DNA of 11,309 nucleotides. Origin: Thalassiosira profunda (taxonomy: Eukaryota; Bacillariophyta; Thalassiosirophyceae; Thalassiosirales; Thalassiosiraceae). Within the stretch, counting starts at the first letter, position 1. The number at the start of each line of letters is the position of its first letter. The position numbers and the translations under genes are program-made. A model generated the notes under the pieces. The model worked only from the letters and a program-made list of their open reading frames with translations, did no database searches and was not told where the DNA came from. Of the stretch, positions 1 to 8,400 are shown one piece after another. The stretch covers positions 1 to 11,309 of the forward strand of contig JALLAP010001397.1 in the NCBI GenBank assembly GCA_036939355.1. The letters are read 5' to 3'.

Positions 1-386
1 CCCGTCTGCCGGTAAAGTCGCCCTTTTTGGGCTCGTAGACCAGTCTATCCGAGCTTGCAACGCTCCCTGATTGCATCCGCATAATAATCGATGAACGGAT
101 GGGGCGGGAAGAGCGTTTTCTCCCGGTACCCATGGGCCCGGCGCCCTCCGTCACCCCCGTCTCCCTGGTGCACCGACTGAGGCTGCTCGGTCAATCCTGC
201 CGATCTTGGCGAAGAACAAGTCACCAGAGACGAGTTAGAGGCCGTCCCCGACGACGAAAACGTTGCATGCAATGTTCCCGTCCTTTGAGGGGCCGACAGT
301 CGCCCACTGGTGGTCAATCAGGCCACCTATGGCCGAGAGGAGGAGGGGGTTCTCCAAGACGCGGCCGCCACCAGGCCAAAAAACCA

Positions 387-525
387 CCGCTGGTGCGCCC
401 CCAAAGGCCGCTACCGCGCCGCCGACGCTCCCTACGGCCACCCCACGACCATCGCCGTCGATGACGTGTACTCGGGGCCGCGGTGGGGCGGTAATGGCGT
501 GCCGCCGCCGCGGCGGAGGTTCACC
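387..525 (+). repeat. 139-bp GC-rich direct repeat, copy A
   Basis: This is the first of two direct copies that align without gaps over 139 bp, with about 24 mismatches counted by hand (about 83% identity). The copies are 184 bp apart start to start. The unit begins near CCGCTGG and ends near GGTTCACC. It contains a near-perfect CCGCCG/CGGCGG palindrome close to its right end. The spacing is not a multiple of three, so the copies are not in one common reading frame. It may be a member of a dispersed genomic repeat family, but this cannot be decided from one window. Confidence 0.85.
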
Positions 526-570
526 TTCACATGACCGTGAGACACGAGCTGAGACAAGGTAGCTAATCGG

Positions 571-709
571 CCGCTGGCGCGCCCCCAGCGGCCGCAACTG
601 CGCCACCGCCGCCCCCCACGGCCACCCCACGACCATTGACGCCGGCGACGCGTGCTTGGGCCGGCGGTGGGGCGAGCATGGCGTGCCGCCGCCACGGCGG
701 AGGCTCACC
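571..709 (+). repeat. 139-bp GC-rich direct repeat, copy B
   Basis: This is the second copy of the 139-bp unit at 387-525. The central block GGCCACCCCACGACCAT and the right-hand block GGCGTGCCGCCGCC are identical between the copies. Differences are scattered rather than clustered, as expected for an old duplication. Copy B is followed by CTTCTTTGCAG, which resembles a 3' splice acceptor, but no gene model uses it. Confidence 0.85.
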
Positions 710-970
710 CCTTCTTTGCAGGTGTTTTGGGCGGTTGTTGGTGCTTGAGTACTATTCCTACGTACAAAATCGGCGAGAGGCGTTGAGTTTACCTTAGAAA
801 TGGAATAGCACAAAGTCAATGTGCCTCTGTTCAATCAATTATAGGTCAGCCAAATGTTGGGGAACATCTGGCGGAACTGAAACCTGGCGAGTAAAGACCT
901 TGAACAAGGGGACACCCAAATATGGCGAGCATAGAGGTTGATTAGGAGGGGTGTTACCGTGTCTGAGTAC

Positions 971-1005
971 ACTACCAATTGGTAGTCTGGGTACCAATTG
1001 GTAGT
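971..1005. promoter_or_regulatory. Twin CCAAT/ATTGG palindromes upstream of TPS gene
   Basis: A perfect 16-bp palindrome, ACTACCAATTGGTAGT, lies at 971-986. A second palindromic copy, TACCAATTGGTA, lies at 992-1003. The shared 13-mer ACCAATTGGTAGT recurs at a 19-bp spacing (974-986 and 993-1005). Each core carries CCAAT on both strands. The pair sits about 245-280 bp before the ATG at 1251. CCAAT is the binding core of NF-Y type factors, so a promoter element is plausible. That role is inferred; only the repeats and palindromes are directly seen. Confidence 0.45.
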
Positions 1006-1024
1006 GGGGTACTGAATATCCACT

Positions 1025-1056
1025 CCCCCGCCCCTCCCACCTCCCACCCAGCACCC
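1025..1056 (-). promoter_or_regulatory. G-quadruplex-forming motif (minus strand)
   Basis: On the minus strand there are six runs of three or more G within 32 nt, separated by loops of one to four bases. On the plus strand this reads as C5-G-C4-T-C3-ACCT-C3-A-C3-AGCA-C3. It lies about 195-225 bp before the TPS start codon and directly after the CCAAT palindromes. Such a tract fits the standard rule for intramolecular quadruplexes with spare runs, and the C-rich strand could serve as a GC-box-like or polypyrimidine promoter tract. Function is inferred. Confidence 0.5.
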
Positions 1057-1250
1057 AGCTCGGCAGCGGCTTCCCCTCGCGCAAGCCGGCGGAAGAAATC
1101 GTCGTAGGCGGCGCTGCGCTGTGGCGGCAGTCGAAGAGCTGCCGTGGAAGCCGCAGGCGCTAACGAAGCGACGGGCAGCACACGTCAAAATCTTCACCTC
1201 TCCATCTGACACCAGACAGAATCTGCGAGCAGACAACGCAAAAATCAATC

Positions 1251-4200
1251 ATGGCCTCCTCCCAATCCCTCCTCCCCCGCCGGAGGCAGGGGCGCATCCT
1301 CCGCCTCCACTTCGCGTGCCGCGCCCCGCTGCCTCCCGGGACCACCCTCCGCGTCACCTCCTCCGCCGCGCCCCCGCCCCAAAATGATGTGCCCGACGAC
1401 ACCGCCCCCCACGCCCTCGGCGACGACCAATCCTCCGTCGCCTCAGGCGACTATTTGTTCGGGAGCGAGTTTGGGTTGAGCGCGCTGGGGGGCATCGACA
1501 AGGAGGTCGGGGGGGCGAACGGGGGGCCGGACGATGCGGCGAAGATGCAGGCAAGACTGCTGCAGAACACGGTCGAGATGGTCACCACTCCGGAAACGTA
1601 CCCCGTGTGGCGGACAAGGGAGCCGGTGGTGGTGATCGACGACGGAGGGGAGGCGCACGACGAGGGCACGGGAACCGAGCCGCTGCGGCACCGCTACCGC
1701 TACGTGGCCGTCACCCCCGGGGCCGCCATCGACTGGGCCCTTGCCTCCCGCCGGGAAATCCCCGACGACGGGAGCGCGTCGACCAACAAGACCGGACGGG
1801 CGACCGCGGCGACGCACTCTTCCACCCCCACGGGGAGCGACGACGACGAGGAGGACGACGCCCCGAGCGTGCGGGGAATGCGCTCGGCGAGTCCCTCGAC
1901 GGTGGAGGGGGGCACTGAGGGAGGCGGGGGGCTGCGGCTCTACGGTCGCGGCCACGACGACGACGAGGAGGAGGACGGCGCGTTTCCCCCGGTGCTCTAC
2001 GAGGATCCCCCTCCCCCGGAGGCCGTGGCGGCCATGCTGGAGGGGGGCGCGGGGGAGGGGCAGCGGGGGCACCGCCGCAATCACAGCCTGTTCGACGCGA
2101 GCGGAAACCCCGTCGTGCTCCCGGGGAGCCCCTCCACGGCCGCGCCGGAGACTCCGGGGCCGTCGGTCGCGTCCTTCGCCCAGCTGTCCCTCGCGGGAAA
2201 ACACTACGCGAAGGACCCCGTACTGACGTGGGAGGGGGTGCGCGCGCTGCCCTACCGGGCCCGCACCGTCGGGGGTGCGGCCTCGGGGGGAGAAGAGGAG
2301 ATTGTCGACAACTGGGACGCCGGGGACGATCCCGCCTTCCGGCCCTACTGGGAATCCAAGGCGGCCGCAAACCAAGCCGCGACGGACGGCGCCCTCCAGG
2401 GACGGACCGTCTCCGACGCCGCGACCGAAACCGATCCCGTCCCCGCCCTCGCGCCGCACGACGATCCCGCCGACGCCGCGCGCGCCGCGCTCTACTTGGT
2501 GTGCTACCACCTCCCCGTCATTTTGTCGCGGGATCCATCGACGGGGGAGTGGACCGCGTGCTGGTCCGAGAGCCTCATCGCCAAGAGCGAGATGCACGGC
2601 GTGTCGTCCACGAGAAAGACCAAGTGGATCGGGACCGTGGGACCGACGGTGCGGGATCCCGAGGAGCGAGAGGCCGTAAGGAAGGTGCTGGAGAAGATGG
2701 ACTGCATCCCCATCTTCTTCGACGACGGCGGCAGCCAAGGCGAGGAATCGCTCGTGGACAAAATGTACCTGGGATTCTGCAAGCAGGTCCTCTGGCCGTC
2801 CTTTCACAACGTCGACCTCCTCGACATTGCCACGGGGGGGTGGGGGCGGCATCGGAATGCCGCCCGGACCGATCCGGTGGCGGCGTGCGAACGGGCCGCG
2901 GCCGAGGCGACCGAGCGGAAGCGCAGCGCGAGCGTTGGCGGGGGGAAGGAAGAAGTTGCGGAGAAGACGAAGGCGGAGTACAGCGACTGGGACCAGCGGC
3001 GGCTCGACGGGTGGTGGCGCGCGTACATCGAGGTGAACCGCACCTTCAGCCAAGTCGTGGCCAATTTGGTTTCGGGCGGCGATATCGTGTGGGTTCACGA
3101 TTACCACCTCGCCCTCTTCCCAAGGATGCTCCGCGAGGCGCGGGGGGAAACCCGCCTCGCGGACGACGCGCCCCGCGAGCGGAAGGGCTCCTTGAGCGCC
3201 TTCGAGGATGCGACGAAGGCGTCCGCGGCAGATGTCGCCGCCGCGGCTCCGTCTGTCACACCCGTGAAAATGGTCTTCTTCATCCACGTCCCCTTCCCCA
3301 CCTCCCAGGTCTTTCGCGAGCTCGAGCACGGCGAGGCCCTCCTCGGCGGGATCCTTCGCGCCGACGTCGTGGGATTTCACGCCTTCGACCACGCCCGCCA
3401 CTTTTTGAACGCCGCCAAGCGCATCCTGGGATTGACCTACGAGAGCCTGGCGGGGGGATTGATCGGGGTGCGGCATCGGGGGACGAAGGTGCTGGTGACG
3501 GTGAGCAATGTGAGTGTGGAGGCCGACATCATCGATGCGTTGTTGGAGTTCCCGAGCGTCAAGGAGGAGGCGGCCGCGATTGCCCAACGGCACGCGGGAA
3601 GGTCCATTATTTCGGGCGTCGCCGTGGCCCAGCGATTGTCGGGGGTGAGCTACAAGCTGCTCGCGTTCGAGCGCCTCCTCGCCGACTATCCCGTGTGGCA
3701 GTCCAAGGTCGTCCTGCTGCAGCGGTGCCTCCTCCCCGGCGCCCGGAAGGTCGACGAGGCCGACACCCTCCTCGAGGTGCGGTCCCTCGTGCAGCGCATT
3801 CGCGCCCGCTTCGGGGACGAGGTCATCGACTACGAGGAACGGGCGGGGAGCGTCCTCCCCGTCGACCAGCGCCTGGCCATCTGGATGTCGTCCGATGTGA
3901 TGATGCACGCCCCCATCCGCGAGGGATTGAACCTCTGCCCCCTCGAGTACGTCTTCGCCCGCAAGGAGCCCGCGCAACCGGGGGTCGTCATCGCCTCGGA
4001 ATTCTCGGCCGTGTCGTCCGTCCTCAACGGCGCCCTGCGGGTGAACCCGTACGACGTGCAGATGTGCGTCACGACCCTCGATGCCGCGCTGACCATGACG
4101 TACGACGAGCGCGACGTCCGGCGGGGGCGCGACATCGACTTCGTCTCGACGTGCCCGTCGGGATTGTGGACGCGCAACGTGTTAAGGGACCTCGGCGACG

Positions 4201-5273
4201 CCACGCACGAGGCGAAGGGCCGGAGTCCGGACGCCGCGGGGGAGGGCGCGCCCGACGCGGCGCGGGAGGCGGAGCGGGGGCCGGGACGGCTCGATCTTGG
4301 GGCGCTGGAGCGCGCCTACGCGGACACGGAGGCGCGCGTCATCGTCATCGACTTCAACGGCACGCTCGTCGAGAAGGAGCGGGTGGGCAAGTACCTGAAG
4401 CGGGAGGTGCTGGGGACGTCGGGCTTCAAGCCCTCGCACGTGAGCATGCTGGCGCTGCGGAGGCTGTGCGCAGACCCGAAGAACACGGTGTACGTGGTGT
4501 CGGGCGATTCGCAGCAGAATTTGGAAGTCGCCATTGGCAACTTGCCGGGGCTGGGCCTCGCCGCGAGCAACGGCACTTGCTTTGCGGATCCGGGCCGGGC
4601 GGAGCGGAAATGGCACTACCTGGATTTCGGGGTGGATTGGGACGCCGTGAAGAAGGTAAGTTTTGATGCGCTATTGCTCGAGTTGACTCTAGGGCGTCGC
4701 TAACGCTGCTCGCTCATTTCGCCCCATCAGGTGGCCATGCCCATCATATCGAAGTTTACGGCCCGCACGAACGGGTCCTTCGTCAAGCTCAGCCACTCGA
4801 GCATTGGGTGGTCGTACTACTCGTGCGACCCCGAGTGGGGCTCCCTCCAGGCGTCGTACCTTGTCGCCGAGCTCGGCGAAGCGCTGCAAGACTTTGACGT
4901 GCGCTTCGTGGCGCTCAAGGGCATTGTCGAGGTAGTCCCAAGGAAGGGCCACAAGGGGCACATTGTCAAGAAGATCTTAGAGGATTCTAGGGCACGGAGC
5001 AGAGGAAACGTCGACTTTGTGCTGTGCATGGGAGACGATATCTCGGATGAGAAGATGTTCACCAGCGTCACCAACTTTTCTGCGGGATCGACGGGCGAGA
5101 ACTCGTACGCGTTCAACGTGGCCGTCGGGAAGAAGCCCACCAATGCATCATTCTATGTGGACGACGCCTCGGACGTTGGCGACATCCTCGTTGCACTGAG
5201 TGGAGATAAGAGTCTCTTTGAACGAAAAGTGTCGTCAGATGGATCTGACGCGTCGAGAGACTTCTTTGCTTAG
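1251..5273 (+). CDS. TPS: CBM20-TPS-TPP fusion, class II TPS-like, probably catalytically impaired
   Basis: The gene has two exons (1251-4655 and 4731-5273) encoding 1315 residues. Its ATG lies in a strong context (A at -3, G at +4). Residues about 14-170 resemble a CBM20 starch-binding domain: LG at 79-80, YPVW at 117-120, HRYRYV at 147-152, IDW at 160-162. Residues about 170-410 are acidic and low-complexity. Residues about 414-960 are a GT20 trehalose-6-phosphate synthase domain with WVHDYHL (614-620), FIHVPFP (677-683) and a C-terminal NLCPLEY block. Residues about 1028-1290 are a HAD trehalose-phosphatase domain with DFNGTL (1034-1039), VSGD (1083-1086), K1210 and GDDISDE (1236-1242). 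TPS normally makes trehalose-6-phosphate from UDP-glucose and glucose-6-phosphate; TPP dephosphorylates it. Several catalytic residues are replaced here: R to V792, K to S797, D to E891, N-loop R to H420, HAD acid/base D to N1036, EHG to SNG. The overall sequence resembles plant class II TPS proteins, so a regulatory or sensor role is likelier than catalysis. No transit or signal peptide is obvious. Confidence 0.93.
4656..4730 (+). other. Spliceosomal intron in TPS gene (75 bp, phase 0)
   Basis: The donor is AAG|GTAAGT at 4656 and the acceptor is CATCAG| at 4730. A CTAAC branch-point consensus lies at 4700-4704, with its A at 4703, 27 nt before the intron end. Splicing joins codon 1135 (Lys) to codon 1136 (Val) without changing frame. 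The protein then continues through the HAD domain to GDDISDE and a TAG stop at 5271-5273. Unspliced RNA would add 15 residues and stop at TAA 4701-4703, removing the rest of the phosphatase domain. Confidence 0.93.
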
Positions 5274-5480
5274 AATGAAACGACTCTCGACCCACGGACA
5301 GGACTCTACCACTGCACATAAGAACCAGACCGACTACTAGCGTGGGAGCAGGATGGTCGAGATAGAACGCTACGATCGCCACAGCGCGCCTTTCCCTAAA
5401 GTTAATGTCTTGTCTAACAAACCCTGGCTTGCATCCTAACAATAGATCTTCTATGAATTATGTTGCTCTACATTGATTGT
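5274..5480. other. Convergent intergenic gap (207 bp)
   Basis: The stop codons of the plus-strand TPS gene and the minus-strand RCC1 gene face each other across this gap, so both 3' untranslated regions must fit in it or overlap. I see no AATAAA on either strand and no strong hairpin. The gap is clearly less GC-rich than the TPS coding sequence, for example around 5440-5480. Confidence 0.7.
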
Positions 5481-8400
5481 TCAGCCACTGATGGCAAGGG
5501 TGTGATCGCCCGAGGCAGAGATCTTTTCTGCTGCGAGCCCGCCAAACTCCACCTCTGTCAGGGTGCTCCTATTCATAGCGTCTCCAACGCCAAGTTGTCC
5601 CCTGTCGTTCAGGCCCGTGGCGTACGTCGTCCCAATCTCATTCACAAAGAAGACGGATTCAGAGCTGGGCCCAACGCCGAGGATTCGCAGCGGCAGCTCG
5701 CCCGGTATCGGATCAACCGACGTGCGGACCCTGTCGGTAGTCGTTCCGTCACCGAGCTGACCGAAATTGTTTCTGCCGCACGCGCCGACCGATCCATCGT
5801 TGAAGAGGATGTAGGAAGAGGATTTGATGGCCTCGAAGGAAGAGACGGTGTCAACGGGGACGTCGGTGATCCGGTAGGGAGTGAAGATGTCGATTCCCAC
5901 CGTCTCATCGACACAGAGCTGTCCGTAGAAGTTGTTTCCCGTGATGTAAAGTCCATCGTCTGCCTTGAAGAGTGAGAATCCAAGGCCCGCCGACATGCTC
6001 TCCACTGTTCCGAGTCCTTCCACAAGGGTAGGAACGTCTGTTTCGACCACGGCCTCGCCCAGGCCAAGCTGCCCCGCCTCGTTCGATCCGCACCCATAGA
6101 CCGAGCCGTCTTCCAAGAGAAGCAACGTGTGTTCGCTTCCAATGGCGGCGCTGACGACCCTCCTGTTCCCTGGAACTTTCTGTGGAATGAGCCTGTCATC
6201 AAAGTCTCCGAGACAAAGCTGGCCCCTGTTGTTGCTTCCCGTCACCCAAGCTCCGCCATCGCTGTCTATGAGAACCGAGTGCATTGATCCTAGAGACGAG
6301 ATCTGCTCCGCTCCTGCATACGCTCGCACGAAGAAGGGCGCGTCAACGATGACATTGCTCTCTGCGTCATAGACGCTTGTGATGGTTTGGAATGGATTCT
6401 CCCCAGCAGAAACATCACCTCCGCGCAGGCCCAAATGACCGTTGTAATCGTCGATTGATTCGACGTAACCTGCTGACTGCGCCGTGCCGTCAGCAAAGAC
6501 AACGAGGGAGTATTTGGAGCCAGCTGCCACGCCTACAACTGCCAATCCTGACGCTTGCGGGCTTGTGACATCGCCTGATGGTTCGCCCACAGAATCAGCC
6601 GCCCCCCAGTAATACATGTTGGAATCGACAACTGACGTCAGGAATGTAGGCGAGGCCGTCGGAGCACCAACCTCCACTAAGAATGTAGGGGAGGCCGTCG
6701 GAGGATCGACCACCACAAGATAGGTGGGACTAGCAGTGGGTGGGTCAACAACGACAAGGAAGGTTGGACTTTGACTTGGCTCCGGGGTCGTGCCAGTCTT
6801 GACGCCAAGCGCAAGGGTGTGGCAATGCCCGGCAGTGATGGAGTCCAGAAGAACTTGCGACCCAAATCTCACTTGGGCCGGAATGTTCCTGTCGTTGGTG
6901 TCTCCCACGCCAAGCTGGCCACGATCGTTCAGCCCTGTCGCCCAAACGCGTTCGTCGTTTGCAACGAAAAAGATGGACTGTGCGCTGGGCCCTGCGCCCA
7001 AAAGTCGCACGACGTGGTCATCCAACTCCACAGACACGATGAACTGATCTTGGTTTGTACCGTCGCCAAGCTGGCCGTGGTCGTTTCTTCCGCAACCAGA
7101 CACTGACCCGTCCTCATAGAGAATGTATGATGATTCCTTGATGGCGTCGACAGCTACTGCCACTCCTTGATCAATTGTGAGTTCTTGCGGTGAAAAGAGA
7201 ACCTCTCCCTGGGTATCGGCGCAGAGCTGGCGGTATTCGTTGGAGCCCGTGAAGAACAGGCCGACTTCTGAGAAGAAGATCGAATGGCTGTGGCCTGCAG
7301 TCACGCTGGACACCCTTCCTATGCCATCCACGAGTGCCGGACTTGCCACTTCCACCACTCCGCCAAGTCCAAGCTGGCCCCTGCTGTTACTTCCGCATCC
7401 GTACACATTTCCATCCTCCAATAGCAACAGCGTGTGCTCGGCTCCAATGGCCACGTCAACAACGCGGCCTTGGATGGGAATCCGTTCAGGGACTGTCCTG
7501 TCCGCGTTGTCCGAAAGACAAAGCTGACCCTTAGTGTTGCTTCCCGTGGAGTACGCTCTTCCCTGACGATCGAGAAGGACGCTGTGAATGATTCCTGAGT
7601 CGGCCTCGTACTCTACGCCACCAAGGACCTTGTCGAACTTTGGGGCGGCAGTAGTTGTGTCTCCGTCAACCACGTTCAGGATTGGCTGGAATTCGTTGGC
7701 ACCTTCAAACAATGACGAGACACCCAGATGTCCTGAATAAAGATCCAGTGATGCGACAACCCCCGACGCCATGGCGGTTCCATCGCTCAGCACGATGAGA
7801 GAATATTCTGTGCCAGCCGAGGCATGCACTGCGTCCTCGTCCACAAACAAAGGATTGAGAACATCGTTGTTGACCTGCCCCACAGCTTCGGGGCAACCCC
7901 ACAGGAAGAAGTTGTTCCCTTCAGAGGGTTCTGTTGCTTTGGTCGGCGACTCTGTAGGAGACTCAGTCGTCACAGACTCGCTTGGTGCCAATGTTCCGGT
8001 GACCGTTCCAATAGCCAGGGTGTGATCGCACGATGCAGACACGTCTCCCAGCATCACCAGTTCATCGAACAGAACGCGTGTAGGAAGATTCTTGTTCTCC
8101 TTGTCGTCCCCAATGCCTAGCTGTCCATTCTCGTTGAGCCCTGTTGCGTAAACGTGATCGTTCTCAGTTACAAAGAAGACGGATTCGGAGCTCGGACCCA
8201 CGCCAAGGAGGCGCACGGCGTAGGTGTCACCAGTCATCTCCACCTCGGCCAGTGGCTGGTCGACGTTAGTTCCATCGCCAAGTTGGCCGTAGTTGTTCCT
8301 GCCGCACGACGAGACTGACCCATCGACGTAGAGAATGTACGATGAGGTCTTGATGGCTTCGAAGCTGACAACGTTCTCGACGGCGATGCCAGGGATCGAA

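Larger units (their letters stand above)
1..830. other. Region without a supportable gene
   Basis: I see no convincing gene here. Reading frames on both strands are short, arginine- and proline-rich, and resemble nothing I recognise; they are what high-GC DNA gives by chance. One plus-strand frame (181-534) is broken only by a TGA at 286-288 and looks somewhat protein-like at 181-285. It could be a decayed gene fragment, but there is no domain to support that. The notable structure is a pair of 139-bp direct repeats, listed separately. The left edge could hold the end of a neighbouring gene, but no stop and 3' flank can be assigned. Confidence 0.6.

Noticed and set aside
286..288. TGA as a selenocysteine codon
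   Set aside because: There is no selenoprotein motif around it and no identifiable SECIS element; the frame itself is unproven.
235..834. Minus-strand 199-codon frame across the 139-bp repeats
   Set aside because: Its Gly/Val/Ala-rich sections come from the repeat units, which fall in different phases along the frame, and there is no domain, so it is not supportable as a gene.
1443..3977. Long minus-strand open frame (844 codons) opposite the TPS gene
   Set aside because: It is antisense to conserved GT20 sequence, rich in Gly/Arg/Val/His/Pro, has no recognisable domain, and is expected when GC-rich codons ending in C or G are read backwards.
2228..4666. Long plus-strand open frame (812 codons) overlapping TPS in another frame
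   Set aside because: It is Arg/Gly/Pro-rich with no motifs; the TPS frame carries all conserved GT20 and HAD motifs.
4731..5273. Separate small gene starting at GTG 4731
   Set aside because: It is the second TPS exon: it begins exactly after a CAG acceptor, keeps phase, and completes the HAD phosphatase domain.
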